From positions 1 through 24,267 of IMG/VR virus record IMGVR_UViG_3300044546_000651: 24,267 nucleotides of DNA; one strand, 5' to 3'. Both the position numbers and the translations under genes were made by a program. Positions 1 through 8,045 of the stretch are shown here, one piece after another; the stretch's first letter is position 1, and every line of letters starts with the position of its first letter. This DNA comes from a virus. The notes under the pieces were generated by a model. It saw only the letters and a list, made by a program, of their open reading frames with translations, had not been told where the DNA came from and did not search any database.

Positions 1-95
1 TTGCATTATGGCAAGTGCCAAGTGATGCTTACTTAGCATCTGACAGATTAACTGGCAACAATGGAAGTTTACGTTACACCGCAACTAACTCTTAA
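1..95 (+). CDS. 3' end of an upstream structural gene, possibly the major capsid protein (partial)
   Basis: An open frame enters from the left edge (first full codon at base 3) and ends with tandem stops at 93-98, directly before the next start. The 30 visible residues include SDRLTGNNGSLRYTATNS, an ordinary soluble C-terminus. What follows is a connector, neck, completion and tail series, and in tailed phages the gene just before the connector is commonly the major capsid protein. The capsid call therefore rests on position only; the visible residues are too few to recognise a fold. Confidence 0.45.
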   Translation, partial: ALWQVPSDAYLASDRLTGNNGSLRYTATNS

Positions 96-98
96 TAA

Positions 99-1121
99 AT
101 GAGTTGTTTTGACGGAATCGTAAAACTTAACGGTTGCTCAATTACAGAGGTGCCGCAGGCTGTTTATTCTTTAAACAGCCTGCCAGGCATTTCATTAAAA
201 TCATTTGAGCAAGTTGCCAATAGTGAGCAACAAAACTATATAGGCGTATGGAATGCTATCAATGAACGTGCTGAGGCGCGAATGAAAAATCAAATTATAT
301 CGTATATGTCAACCCGTTACGATATTAAAAGAGTGCGTAGGACAGTCGATGTTTTTGGAGATGATGAATTACCCTCAACAAGTAACGATTTATTTAAGGG
401 CATCGTTATAAATTCGGCTTACACACTTGTTGACAATTGGAAGATTAGCCCATTGCAAACAACAACGGTTGACAAAATAAGATTTTACAAGTCAAGCACC
501 ACAACTGCAACGACAATTAATGTAAAGTTTTTTAATTACTTATCTAAGGAAGTACTATTCACTAAGACTTTAACCGTTGCAAATATGGTTAATGGTTGGA
601 ATGAATTCTCTATATTAAAACAATTCGATTGCGCTATTTTGGCCATCGGATTTTTAGACACAAACATTAACGGTGTTACTTATTCGACCACCGATTCAGA
701 TACGTTTTTTGCAAGTTGCTTTAGCGCTTATTATGACTGCGGAACATGCGGTCAAATCAATGGCTTTGTTTCCTCAAATACAAGCGCAAACGGAACACTA
801 ACGTATAACACTATTGCTGACTCATTACAAGTATTATTAACGCTTGGATGCAGTTATGATTCTGCGGTGTGCTCAAATAGATTGCTGTTTGCTGAGGCTT
901 ATTGGTATGCATTAGGCATCGAGTTTATGACCGAGCGTTTATACTCTGAGCGCACAAACTTTTACACAACCGTTAAACGTGAGGAGGCTAACGAGTTGTT
1001 AGCGCTTTACACTACACGTTATGAGGAGGCAATTAAGAATGCTTTAGGCGGCATTAAATTAGAATGTGATGCATGTTTAGAGTGCAATAGTCAAGTACAA
1101 GTGTTTACACAACTACCTTAA
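99..1121 (+). CDS. putative head-tail connector/neck structural protein with a beta-rich insertion
   Basis: This 340-residue protein has alpha-helical ends: about residues 30-70 include EQQNYIGVWNAINERAEARM, and about 265-315 include AYWYALGIEFMTERLYSER. They flank a central section of roughly 190 residues rich in S, T, N and aromatic residues that looks like a beta-sandwich. Helical ends around an inserted domain would suit a connector (gp6-like adaptor) that carries a surface domain, but this is inferred from order and composition, not from a recognised family. Cysteine pairs (CGTCG near 215, CDACLEC near 325) are notable, and a CGTCG motif recurs in the tail protein at 2122. The stop overlaps the next start as TAATG, implying translational coupling in the late structural operon. 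Confidence 0.5.
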   Translation: MSCFDGIVKLNGCSITEVPQAVYSLNSLPGISLKSFEQVANSEQQNYIGVWNAINERAEARMKNQIISYMSTRYDIKRVRRTVDVFGDDELPSTSNDLFKGIVINSAYTLVDNWKISPLQTTTVDKIRFYKSSTTTATTINVKFFNYLSKEVLFTKTLTVANMVNGWNEFSILKQFDCAILAIGFLDTNINGVTYSTTDSDTFFASCFSAYYDCGTCGQINGFVSSNTSANGTLTYNTIADSLQVLLTLGCSYDSAVCSNRLLFAEAYWYALGIEFMTERLYSERTNFYTTVKREEANELLALYTTRYEEAIKNALGGIKLECDACLECNSQVQVFTQLP

Positions 1122-1561
1122 TGGACATAACCTCTAACATACCATTTGTGATTGGCAATATACTTGCAAAGTTTCGCGAACTTGGAAACCCCGAAACGGT
1201 TTCAAGGGCTGCGGCTATTGCGGTGCTGCCTGAATTGCGTTATCGCATTCACGTAGATGGCAAGAATTCAAACGGAGGTGCAATCGGAACGTATAGCAAT
1301 AGTTATTTAAAGATTCGTGAGCAAAACAATAGAGGAACAAGCACTAAAGTAATCATATCGTTAACGCGACAACTTGAAAATGGCTACACATTAAAGGCCA
1401 CAGAGAAAGGTTACACAATAGGCAACACATCGCCCGCAAACGAAGATATAATCGGTCACTTAACTGAGAAGTATGGAGACATTTGGCAGTTAACAGAACG
1501 TGAGCTCGAGATGACTCAAATCGTTGCGCAAGAAACCGCTTTATTAATAATGAACAAATGA
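1121..1561 (+). CDS. putative neck protein, HK97 gp10-like
   Basis: This 146-residue protein resembles the HK97 gp10-like neck/tail-completion family seen in Bacteroidota phages. It has an N-terminal helix, a basic beta-rich centre (YRIHVDGKNSNGG, then YLKIREQNNRG) and a C-terminal segment HLTEKYGDIWQLTEREL that leads into a final helix. Members of that group sit at the head-tail interface after DNA packaging. The start forms TAATG with the preceding stop, and the end overlaps the next gene by four bases (ATGA). Position between the connector and the tail-completion gene supports the call. The family name is from memory of motif and context, so confidence is moderate. Confidence 0.6.
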   Translation: MDITSNIPFVIGNILAKFRELGNPETVSRAAAIAVLPELRYRIHVDGKNSNGGAIGTYSNSYLKIREQNNRGTSTKVIISLTRQLENGYTLKATEKGYTIGNTSPANEDIIGHLTEKYGDIWQLTERELEMTQIVAQETALLIMNK

Positions 1562-2109
1562 ATTTAAAGCAAGTAATAACCGAAATTGACAACGCTATTA
1601 TCGCAGCGTTACCATTAACACCTAACAAGGCGTTTGGGCTTGCTGAGTTTTACTACGATGGCGAGAAACGTTATCCTGGCATCAACATTAATAGCGAAGT
1701 AACTAACTGTTTATTGCAAGATCAATATGCAATTAGTTGGTATCATCGCAGCGAGTCATCACGTTTAACAGTAATTGAAAACAATTTTGGTGACAAGATG
1801 GATAAGGTGGAGGAAACAACACCAGTTACGCTTGTTATTTATGCAAATAAAACATTAACATCGCAAACAATTAAGGACATATTTGTTTCGGCTATTCCCA
1901 GTGTGTTGAGTAAATTAGTGTGTGAGAGCATTAACGTATTTGATTGCACATTCGAGTTAACGGAAACCGAAATGAATTCAACTTTAGTGTTTAGAGAGGA
2001 ATGTTCAATACCCGATGTGAGAGTCGGTCTAAACCATGGACTGTTAGCAGTTCGATACGAAATCAAACAAACATATCGCAGAGGCTGTACGGTCATTTGC
2101 GAGTGCTAA
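1558..2109 (+). CDS. putative tail completion/terminator protein
   Basis: This 183-residue soluble protein starts with a helix (MNLKQVITEIDNAIIAALPL) followed by alternating beta-strands and helices, a common arrangement in tail-completion (gp17-like) and tail-terminator proteins, which cap the tail tube and join it to the head. It lies exactly where such a gene is expected, after the gp10-like gene and before the tail tube candidates, and overlaps the former by ATGA. No catalytic motif, membrane segment or signal peptide is visible. The functional name is mainly positional. Confidence 0.45.
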   Translation: MNLKQVITEIDNAIIAALPLTPNKAFGLAEFYYDGEKRYPGININSEVTNCLLQDQYAISWYHRSESSRLTVIENNFGDKMDKVEETTPVTLVIYANKTLTSQTIKDIFVSAIPSVLSKLVCESINVFDCTFELTETEMNSTLVFREECSIPDVRVGLNHGLLAVRYEIKQTYRRGCTVICEC

Positions 2110-2121
2110 AAACAAATAATC

Positions 2122-2664
2122 ATGGCATATTATCCATCGGGTTGTGATGAAAACATTACCGCCCACAGTTGTGGTACTTGCGGCGTTGAGTTATCTCGCG
2201 TTAGAGGAACTGCATTTATAAATAAAAGCTATTACCCTACACTATCTACTGACTTCGAAGATGAAGCGTTGTGGAATGCGGGCATAGCATCAGGCGCAAT
2301 CATTGTATATCCTGAAACACAAGGCGAATTTGATGGTGGAACACCAAACATGGGCCAAGGTTATGGCGACACAGAGGAAAGTTTAAATTCTTACACTTTC
2401 TTATTGTCGTTTAAAGACCCTAACTATGTAGGCAACCGTAATCATTACAATAGCGTTAAGGGCTCACGTAATTTTCACGTAGCTTTCAGATCAGAAACAG
2501 TGCTTGCCATCAGTGATGAGCCTTGCACTATCGTACCAAAAAATCCAATCGCAAACGATTTAAAAGTTGAGCGCACTTGGGATGTAGAAGTTAAGTGGAC
2601 ATCTGACAACTTCCCTGAAGAGTCGGCTATTCCATCTAACTTGTTTACTTGTTACGTAGTTTAA
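2122..2664 (+). CDS. putative tail tube-type structural protein, paralog A
   Basis: This 180-residue protein begins MAYYPSGC and contains HSCGTCGVELSRVRG, an EFDGGTPNMGQGYG stretch and FKDPNYVGNRNHYNSV. The same blocks appear in the same order in the next gene (MAFYPSNC, IELARVRS, EYNGGSPIVGRGFG, YKDPDYVSNLPHYNSI), so the two are tandem paralogs. Size, beta-rich composition and place after the completion genes fit a major tail (tube) protein; no such family was confirmed. A strong hairpin lies just downstream. Which paralog forms the tube cannot be told from sequence. The start ATGGCA, with an A-rich leader, is typical of this phage. Confidence 0.55.
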   Translation: MAYYPSGCDENITAHSCGTCGVELSRVRGTAFINKSYYPTLSTDFEDEALWNAGIASGAIIVYPETQGEFDGGTPNMGQGYGDTEESLNSYTFLLSFKDPNYVGNRNHYNSVKGSRNFHVAFRSETVLAISDEPCTIVPKNPIANDLKVERTWDVEVKWTSDNFPEESAIPSNLFTCYVV

Positions 2665-2669
2665 TCATT

Positions 2670-2697
2670 GGCGGTAACACCCCGTAAGGTGGCCGCC
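2670..2697 (+). terminator. hairpin between the two tail protein paralogs (attenuator or mRNA-stabilising stem)
   Basis: Outer arms GGCGG (2670-2674) and CCGCC (2693-2697) enclose inner arms CACC (2678-2681) and GGTG (2688-2691), followed by TTTAATACTTT. It lies in the 50-bp gap between the tail paralogs. The T-tract is interrupted, so partial termination or 3'-end protection of the upstream transcript is as likely as full termination. Confidence 0.55.
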
Positions 2698-2714
2698 TTT
2701 AATACTTTAAAATA

Positions 2715-3329
2715 ATGGCATTCTATCCATCAAATTGTAATACTATTGAAAGTCATTTTGCTTGCGGCTTAAGCGGAAGCGGTGAATGCACAAGCATCGA
2801 GCTTGCACGCGTTCGTTCGGTGGCATTGATACACAAAACATTTTACCAACAGTTAATGACTGACCCCGAATCAACTTTGATTTGGCAAACGGGCATCACT
2901 GCGGGAATGATTATCGTGTTGCCACAAACACATGGCGAGTATAATGGTGGTAGTCCTATCGTTGGGCGTGGTTTTGGTTGGTCAGATGAAACATTGATTG
3001 CCTATAACTTTGAAGTAAATTATAAAGACCCTGACTACGTTAGTAACTTACCACATTACAATTCGATTACGGGAAGCCGAAACTTTTACTTAGCATTTTG
3101 CTCGGAAACATTGATGAGAATATCACAAAGACCAGGCACATTAATAGCAAGTAATCCCGTTGCAAATTCATTAAAGGATGAGGTAAACTTTGTATTGAAT
3201 TACAAATGGATACACGATAAGATGCCATTGGAGTTTAGCATTCCAGATGGTGTATTTGTTTGCGCTCCATCAGTTGTTTATGGTGCAAGTTTTGACAATA
3301 GTTTTGATGAATCATTTGATATACCTTAA
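2715..3329 (+). CDS. putative tail structural protein, paralog B with C-terminal extension
   Basis: This 204-residue paralog of the preceding gene shares all its conserved blocks (see that entry), including the Cys-rich N-terminus and the GSRNFxxAFxSET motif. It differs by a longer N-terminal cysteine segment (ACGLSGSGEC) and by an added acidic C-terminal tail, YGASFDNSFDESFDIP, containing a short SFD repeat. The tail could dock a fibre or mark a minor tail protein at the tube end; that is inference. Downstream and four bases away is the tail fibre gene. Duplicated tube-type proteins may build different parts of the tail. Confidence 0.55.
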   Translation: MAFYPSNCNTIESHFACGLSGSGECTSIELARVRSVALIHKTFYQQLMTDPESTLIWQTGITAGMIIVLPQTHGEYNGGSPIVGRGFGWSDETLIAYNFEVNYKDPDYVSNLPHYNSITGSRNFYLAFCSETLMRISQRPGTLIASNPVANSLKDEVNFVLNYKWIHDKMPLEFSIPDGVFVCAPSVVYGASFDNSFDESFDIP

Positions 3330-3332
3330 ATA

Positions 3333-5180
3333 ATGGCACAAAAAAATAGGGCAAACATGCTCACAGATATTGTAAGTAATATCTACAACAATTTAATAAA
3401 CTTTATAACGGGGCAAAACGCGCAAGATAGGTTTGTAAACTTGCTTGATAGTAGTCCAAATATATTAAGTGATGCAAGTCAAGCAAATGGCTATGTATCA
3501 ACGGATGCAAACAATGAAATGTTTTCGACTTATTATAACGAAAATGATAGTCGCGCTAACATTATAACAAAGCAAGGGTTAGGCGAATTAGTTGGTAATA
3601 AGTTTTATCAAATTAACGATGCGGTTGGCAGTACAATAACATTACAAGTATGTGCCGAAAATGCATTTATATTGCATGACTTTGCTATTGATGTTCAAAC
3701 GGGCGAAATAGGAACGTATGATATTACTACCGATGTATTTTCTCCTATCGTTAGTAGCGCACAAACATTATCAGATACCTTAATATTAGGTAACACTTCA
3801 GGCGCAAACGATATTGAGTTTGATGCCACACAAGGTTTGTTATTTGACAACGCATCAAGGTTAAGAGAGGGCACAATTGATGCGGGGCTTGGAGGATTAA
3901 AAGGAATTGCTCAAATATGTGGTGCTGGCTATGAATTAAAGTGGGAGAATGGTAGGTTGTATGTGATGGGCAGTTCGGGAAACACCATTAGACAATCTTT
4001 GTATAATTTGACCACAACTCCAACGGTCACCGATGATGACACATTAGGATATTCAGTTGGCTCATTGTGGACATTAGATGATGGAACTGTTTATGTTTGC
4101 AGCGATGCAACTACTGGAGCTGCGGTGTGGGCAATAGGTGGCATACCAACATTGCAACAAGTAACTGATGCAGGTTTTACAACTACGAATGGAATAAAAG
4201 TTGATGATGGAGTAGGCAACTATGTTCAAGTTGTAACTTCAAATATATTAATGGAGGATAGTTCTTCAAATGCATTAAGTATTTATCCAGATTCTATCAC
4301 AATTCAAAACCCATCATTCGGTGCTGGCACAATTAAAGCTACTACATTAGCTTATAATGTTACTTTTGAATTGCCAAACAAAGCAGCAGGCACAGAAACC
4401 TTTGCAATGTTAAGTGATGTTACGGGTAGTGTTCCTTATACTGGTGCAACTGCCGATGTAGATTTAGGAATTCATTCATTAACTGCTGACACAATAGGTA
4501 TAGGTACACCCGCAGGTGCTGAAAAGTTGCACATTGATGGCGGTGCGTCTACCACACGTGTGAAGATAGATGCAGACAATGGAGTAAGTAGGATTCTTTC
4601 CTTTCGCACTGATGATGTTCAACGATGGGCATTACGTGTTGATGGCATAGAAAGTGGGGCAAATAGTGGGGGTGATTTTCAATTAAGAAGATATAATGAT
4701 GCAGGAGCTCATATAGATAACCCAATAGCTATTAATCGTGCCAATGGAAACATTACAACTGCTCAAAATATAAATGGAGCAACACCAACGGAATTAGGTT
4801 ATTTAAGTGGTGTAGGTAGTCAAGTAGTAGGAACAACCGACACAAACACATTAACAAATAAGCGCATAACTGCAAGAACAGGCACAACAACAAGTTCGGC
4901 AACACCAACGATTAACACAGACAATGTTGACTTTTATTCATTAACCGCACAAACGGTTGACATAACATCTTTTACAACTAATTTAAGCGGCACACCAACT
5001 GATGCTCAAACATTGTGGATTGCAATTACGGGAACTGCGGCAAGGGCAATAACATGGGGTGCAAGTTTTGAAGCTTCAACCATTGCTTTACCTACAACAA
5101 CAGTAACAACTGCAAGGTTAGATGTGGCATTCATTTGGAACGCAGTAACAAGCAAGTGGAGGTGCGTTGGTGTAGCATAA
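3333..5180 (+). CDS. tail fibre protein
   Basis: This 615-residue protein is rich in Thr, Ala, Asn, Gly and Asp. Its N-terminal half has irregular beta-rich segments that include QTLSDTLILGNTSGANDIEF. At about residue 366 comes VPYTGATADVDLGIHSLTAD, a block that recurs in fibres of Bacteroidota phages, and from about 502 TDTNTLTNKRIT opens a widespread conserved fibre C-terminal module ending near WNAVTSKWRCVGVA. Such proteins are extended trimers that contact the host surface. The fibre follows the tail genes and overlaps the next gene as TAATG. There is no chaperone peptidase signature at the C-terminus. Receptor and trimer state are not deducible from sequence. Confidence 0.8.
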   Translation: MAQKNRANMLTDIVSNIYNNLINFITGQNAQDRFVNLLDSSPNILSDASQANGYVSTDANNEMFSTYYNENDSRANIITKQGLGELVGNKFYQINDAVGSTITLQVCAENAFILHDFAIDVQTGEIGTYDITTDVFSPIVSSAQTLSDTLILGNTSGANDIEFDATQGLLFDNASRLREGTIDAGLGGLKGIAQICGAGYELKWENGRLYVMGSSGNTIRQSLYNLTTTPTVTDDDTLGYSVGSLWTLDDGTVYVCSDATTGAAVWAIGGIPTLQQVTDAGFTTTNGIKVDDGVGNYVQVVTSNILMEDSSSNALSIYPDSITIQNPSFGAGTIKATTLAYNVTFELPNKAAGTETFAMLSDVTGSVPYTGATADVDLGIHSLTADTIGIGTPAGAEKLHIDGGASTTRVKIDADNGVSRILSFRTDDVQRWALRVDGIESGANSGGDFQLRRYNDAGAHIDNPIAINRANGNITTAQNINGATPTELGYLSGVGSQVVGTTDTNTLTNKRITARTGTTTSSATPTINTDNVDFYSLTAQTVDITSFTTNLSGTPTDAQTLWIAITGTAARAITWGASFEASTIALPTTTVTTARLDVAFIWNAVTSKWRCVGVA

Positions 5181-5986
5181 TGGGACTACCATCATTTATA
5201 TTGCCAATAATGGGAAAAGGCGGTTACCTACCTTTAACAAAGGCATGGATAGCAGCAACTGGCGAAACCGATACAACTATTTTAAATGCTTTAAATACAT
5301 TTGAAGCAGGACTTATTGCGAATAGTTTAACAACTAAATTCAATGCTATCTATCCATTTGTTGGAGGTGATTCGACAAAGCACAGATATAACTTTATGAA
5401 TACATCGTTGTATACACTAACTTTCAACGGATTTTGGACACATTCAGCAACGGGAGCATTACCTAACGGAACTAATGCTTATGCCAATACTGGTTACAAT
5501 ATGAATACACTTTCATTAAACGACACCCATATATCTTACTATTCAAGAACAAGCAATACAACAAACGCAATTGACATGGGAGCAACTGGTGGTGCATTGC
5601 AAGATTTTACATATTTATCTCTTAGGTCTGCATCGGTGGCGATAGCAGTTGTTAATGCACTATCAACAAGTTTTTTAAGCGAAGCTACATTTACAAACAC
5701 TCTTGCTCTTGGAATAGCAACAAGAACGACTTCAAACAATACAAAATTATTTAGAAGAACCACTAAAACAGAATCAATATTGTTAAATTCGGTAAATAAT
5801 TTTCCATCACAAAATATATATATTGGAGCAAGAAATGCAAATGGAACTGCTCTGGGTTATACAAATAGACAATGCGCTTTTGCAAGTATCGGAACTGGAT
5901 TTAGCGATGCAGAGGCAAATACATTTTATACATTAGTACAAGCCTTTCAAACAAATTTAAACACTACGCCAGCTCGCCAAGTATGA
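5180..5986 (+). CDS. putative tail-tip/receptor-binding protein of jelly-roll type
   Basis: The ATG at 5180 was chosen because it forms TAATG with the fibre stop; an in-frame ATG at 5135 would overlap the fibre gene by 46 bases and adds an unlikely leader. The 268-residue product includes AIYPFVGGDSTKHRYNFMN, then GFWTHSATGALPNGTNAYANTGYN and HISYYSRTSN. This arrangement is familiar from Bacteroidota phage tail proteins of a concanavalin-like, beta-sandwich character. Position right after the fibre suggests a partner adhesin or fibre tip. A glycan ligand is plausible for such a fold but is not shown by any residue pattern here. Confidence 0.6.
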   Translation: MGLPSFILPIMGKGGYLPLTKAWIAATGETDTTILNALNTFEAGLIANSLTTKFNAIYPFVGGDSTKHRYNFMNTSLYTLTFNGFWTHSATGALPNGTNAYANTGYNMNTLSLNDTHISYYSRTSNTTNAIDMGATGGALQDFTYLSLRSASVAIAVVNALSTSFLSEATFTNTLALGIATRTTSNNTKLFRRTTKTESILLNSVNNFPSQNIYIGARNANGTALGYTNRQCAFASIGTGFSDAEANTFYTLVQAFQTNLNTTPARQV

Positions 5987-6216
5987 AGCTAACAGAACTA
6001 ACACAAGAAGAAAAGTTAACCTACGTTGGACTTCTAACAGAAACTCAAAAAGACCAATTAATCGGGCAGTTATATGCTCCCTATTCATATTATAATCCTA
6101 TCCAAGATTTTTACGATAATTGGATAATTTCGGTTGGAGAAATTGAGTGCACAAACGAAGAATTTATTTGGTTAAAAGATGTACCTTTGATACCTTATAC
6201 TCCAAAAGAAAATTAA
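5983..6216 (+). CDS. small conserved-type phage protein, unknown function
   Basis: This 77-residue acidic protein starts at an ATGA overlap with the preceding gene. Its central YYNPIQDFYDNWIISVGEIE and the following EEFIWLKDVPLIPY are a pattern I associate with short proteins next to fibre genes in Bacteroidota phages. It has no membrane segment or signal peptide. The conserved placement hints at a fibre assembly or accessory role, but no function is known to me. Confidence 0.6.
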   Translation: MKLTELTQEEKLTYVGLLTETQKDQLIGQLYAPYSYYNPIQDFYDNWIISVGEIECTNEEFIWLKDVPLIPYTPKEN

Positions 6217-6221
6217 ATTTT

Positions 6222-6428
6222 ATGATACATTCACACCATCCAGACAATAGCATATTAGTTATCATTACAAGCATAATCATTCAAGCAGGAGTGTGGACTT
6301 CGGATTGGTTTGGCAATATGAATTTAGTCGGCATCTATGACACCATTTACGATTGCGCAAAGTTAGGTGCATTAGTGGTTTCAATGTGGGCTTCGTATAG
6401 GGTAGCCAAGAAAAACAAGAATGAGTAA
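6222..6428 (+). CDS. small two-helix membrane protein, possible holin
   Basis: The start at 6222 gives a 68-residue protein five bases after the previous stop; an in-frame ATG at 6147 would overlap that gene by 70 bases, so it was not used. Residues 10-25 (NSILVIITSIIIQAGVW) and about 45-60 (KLGALVVSMWASYRV) look like two membrane helices, followed by a basic tail KKNKNE. Small proteins of this form next to tail genes are often called holins or membrane anchors. A second holin candidate exists at 8636, so the role here is open. It overlaps the next gene by eight bases. Confidence 0.55.
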   Translation: MIHSHHPDNSILVIITSIIIQAGVWTSDWFGNMNLVGIYDTIYDCAKLGALVVSMWASYRVAKKNKNE

Positions 6429-6597
6429 TCAAGAAATTGTCGCACTAAAGCCATTCATATTAGTACTTGTTATTTTGTTTGTTTATCTTATTGCAATGCT
6501 ATATCAATACCGAGAAATAGCCAAGAATGTAGGTAGAATATTCAAGGGCGGTGTTATAGCTCTATTGGTTATGCTTGGGATTATCGATGAAAAATAA
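6421..6597 (+). CDS. 58-residue membrane protein, unknown
   Basis: A short open frame starts at ATG 6421, eight bases inside the preceding gene, and ends at TAA 6595-6597. It contains a strongly hydrophobic segment PFILVLVILFVYLIAMLY (about residues 11-28), a polar turn YREIAKN and a second hydrophobic stretch GGVIALLVMLGII. Two adjacent small membrane genes at the end of the tail operon could form a lysis or membrane-perturbing pair; this is inference from topology only. It is the last rightward gene before the hairpin at 6600. Confidence 0.55.
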   Translation: MSNQEIVALKPFILVLVILFVYLIAMLYQYREIAKNVGRIFKGGVIALLVMLGIIDEK

Positions 6598-6599
6598 CA

Positions 6600-6625
6600 A
6601 AGCCCTCACATTTCTGCAAGGGCTT
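6600..6625. terminator. hairpin terminator between convergent operons
   Basis: AAGCCCT (6600-6606) and AGGGCTT (6619-6625) form a perfect 7-bp stem with a 12-nt loop, in the 36-bp gap between convergent genes. On the minus strand the stem is followed by TGTTATTTTT, a fair U-tract; on the plus strand there is none. It therefore probably ends leftward transcription and may only slow rightward transcription. Confidence 0.65.
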
Positions 6626-6633
6626 CGACCTAA

Positions 6634-7947
6634 CTAACATTGAACAGGGCAAAGATAGTAAAACTTTGCGTATTTCAAAATATGTGCAATAACATCTATT
6701 GTCCAACCATTTCCGAGCATCTTATATCTTTGTGAATCACTAACGTGGTTTGTGTAGTTATCTGCAACTGTTTGCAAGCGTTCGCATTCAATGGGTGTTA
6801 GTCTGCGGATTTTATTTAGTATAATATCATTACCACTCCCACCACTTCCTTTTATTGTTGGACTTTTTTCTTCATATCCTTTAAATCCAAAAAAACAATG
6901 TCTATAAGTTGCATTATTATTTTCAACTACTACTTCAACCGCGTGACCTCTGCCATCAGTATTCAATGCAGGACTTATTCCATCAATATCATAAATTCTG
7001 TCTTGTTGGTATGGTTGTGTCGCTCCATTTGATTTATTGTTGGTGCTGATTTGTTTGACTTGTCTAACCTCAATCGCATTAGTATTCCCGGTATCCAAGC
7101 AATAAGTTTTTCCATCAGCTCTACTTAATGGGCCTGTTCCACCTTTGCCCGATGTTGATGAACGTGGCATTGTGTTGTGGACTATTAAATCATCTACTCC
7201 ACTTCCTCCTATTTTTAAGCAATTAGATTTTTCATTATCATTTGGTATTCTTGGAGTAAATGGATGATTGTTTTTAATTCTATCAAAAATAAAAGATTTC
7301 TCACTCAAAAAATACTTTTCATCAACCTCCGTTTCTAATATATCCTTTAACAAAATCCCCTGGTCTTTAGGTTGCTCAATTATACTTTCTAAATCCCCAA
7401 ACAAACCGCTTGGTTGCATTCCGATATTTGTCCAATAAATTCTTCTACGATTCTGCGCTGAAACCAATGCAGAATTTATATGAATACCATTAACACCAAT
7501 AGCTTTACTTAAAACCTTTTCCCACTTTTCGCCCATCTCTACATTCTCCAACAAAAAGTATTTAGGTTTTACTTCATAAAGCAATCGCATAAACTCCCAA
7601 AACAAGTAAGATTGCCCCTCAAATTCGTAACCCTCTGCTTTCAATTCCAGATAATGTTCAAGCGTTAAAATTTCGGTTTCGCATTTCGTTGACATACCCT
7701 TGCGTTTTCCAGCAAAACTAAAACTTTGACAAGGCGATCCACCCATAAGTAAATCAATCTTTGGTAAACTATACCCATCAACATTAACAACGCTTCCTAA
7801 TTGCTTTGTATTAGGATAATTTGCCATTGTAACTTGAATAGCATATTTGTCAATTTCGGAAGCAAAGTAATTGTCTACTTTCACTCCTAATCGGTCAAGA
7901 GCTTGTTGACCGCAACTCATACCATCGAATAAACTTAATACATTCAT
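6634..7947 (-). CDS. DNA (cytosine-5-) methyltransferase
   Basis: This 437-residue protein has the full ordered set of C5-cytosine methyltransferase motifs: SAM-binding motif I VLSLFDGMSCGQQAL at the N-terminus, motif IV GGSPCQSFSF with the catalytic Cys73, motif VI FLLENVEM near 131-138, motif VIII QNRRRIYW near 165, a variable target-recognition region at about 220-380, then RRLTPIECERLQTV and motif X GNGWTIDVIAHIL. It transfers methyl from SAM to C5 of cytosine in a specific DNA site, probably to shield phage DNA from host restriction. No restriction nuclease is adjacent, so it is an orphan enzyme. It is set apart by its own promoter and structured leader, a downstream terminator and a 13-bp direct repeat at both flanks. 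The recognition sequence is not predictable here. Confidence 0.93.
   Translation of the reverse strand: MNVLSLFDGMSCGQQALDRLGVKVDNYFASEIDKYAIQVTMANYPNTKQLGSVVNVDGYSLPKIDLLMGGSPCQSFSFAGKRKGMSTKCETEILTLEHYLELKAEGYEFEGQSYLFWEFMRLLYEVKPKYFLLENVEMGEKWEKVLSKAIGVNGIHINSALVSAQNRRRIYWTNIGMQPSGLFGDLESIIEQPKDQGILLKDILETEVDEKYFLSEKSFIFDRIKNNHPFTPRIPNDNEKSNCLKIGGSGVDDLIVHNTMPRSSTSGKGGTGPLSRADGKTYCLDTGNTNAIEVRQVKQISTNNKSNGATQPYQQDRIYDIDGISPALNTDGRGHAVEVVVENNNATYRHCFFGFKGYEEKSPTIKGSGGSGNDIILNKIRRLTPIECERLQTVADNYTNHVSDSQRYKMLGNGWTIDVIAHILKYAKFYYLCPVQC
6650..6679 (-). promoter_or_regulatory. Bacteroidota-type promoter match inside the 3' end of the methyltransferase gene
   Basis: Read on the minus strand, TTTG (6679-6676), an 18-nt spacer and TATCTTTG (6657-6650) match the TTTG/TAnnTTTG promoter form. 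Transcription would begin near 6643 and meet the hairpin at 6625-6600 after only about 20-45 nt, giving a very short RNA. It lies within the last codons of the methyltransferase, so chance or duplication of a promoter segment is possible. Confidence 0.35.
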
Positions 7948-7969
7948 ATTTCTTTAAATTAAAAAACCT

Positions 7970-8036
7970 CAACGATAGCGAGTAGGAGGTCGCTAAAGTC
8001 AAGGCTTTTGTTAAAATTTCGTTTCGTTGCTCCTAC
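7970..8036 (-). promoter_or_regulatory. structured 5' leader of the methyltransferase mRNA (possible pseudoknot)
   Basis: In plus-strand coordinates, TAGCGA (7976-7981) pairs with TCGCTA (7990-7995) around an 8-nt loop. That loop carries GTAGGAG (7982-7988), which is complementary to CTCCTAC (8030-8036). CAACGA (7970-7975) also pairs with TCGTTG (8024-8029), crossing the loop pairing. ACCTC/GAGGT plus a T6 run (minus strand) gives an alternative weak terminator. The predicted transcript start, near 8039, lies just before the first arm. This suggests a regulated leader, for example attenuation or feedback by the enzyme, but no function is proven. Confidence 0.4.
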
Positions 8037-8045
8037 ACAACGTGG

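Noticed and set aside
6147-6221. Upstream start for the membrane protein that ends at 6428
   Set aside because: It would overlap the preceding gene by 70 bases and adds a basic, non-helical leader; the ATG at 6222 fits the spacing used elsewhere.
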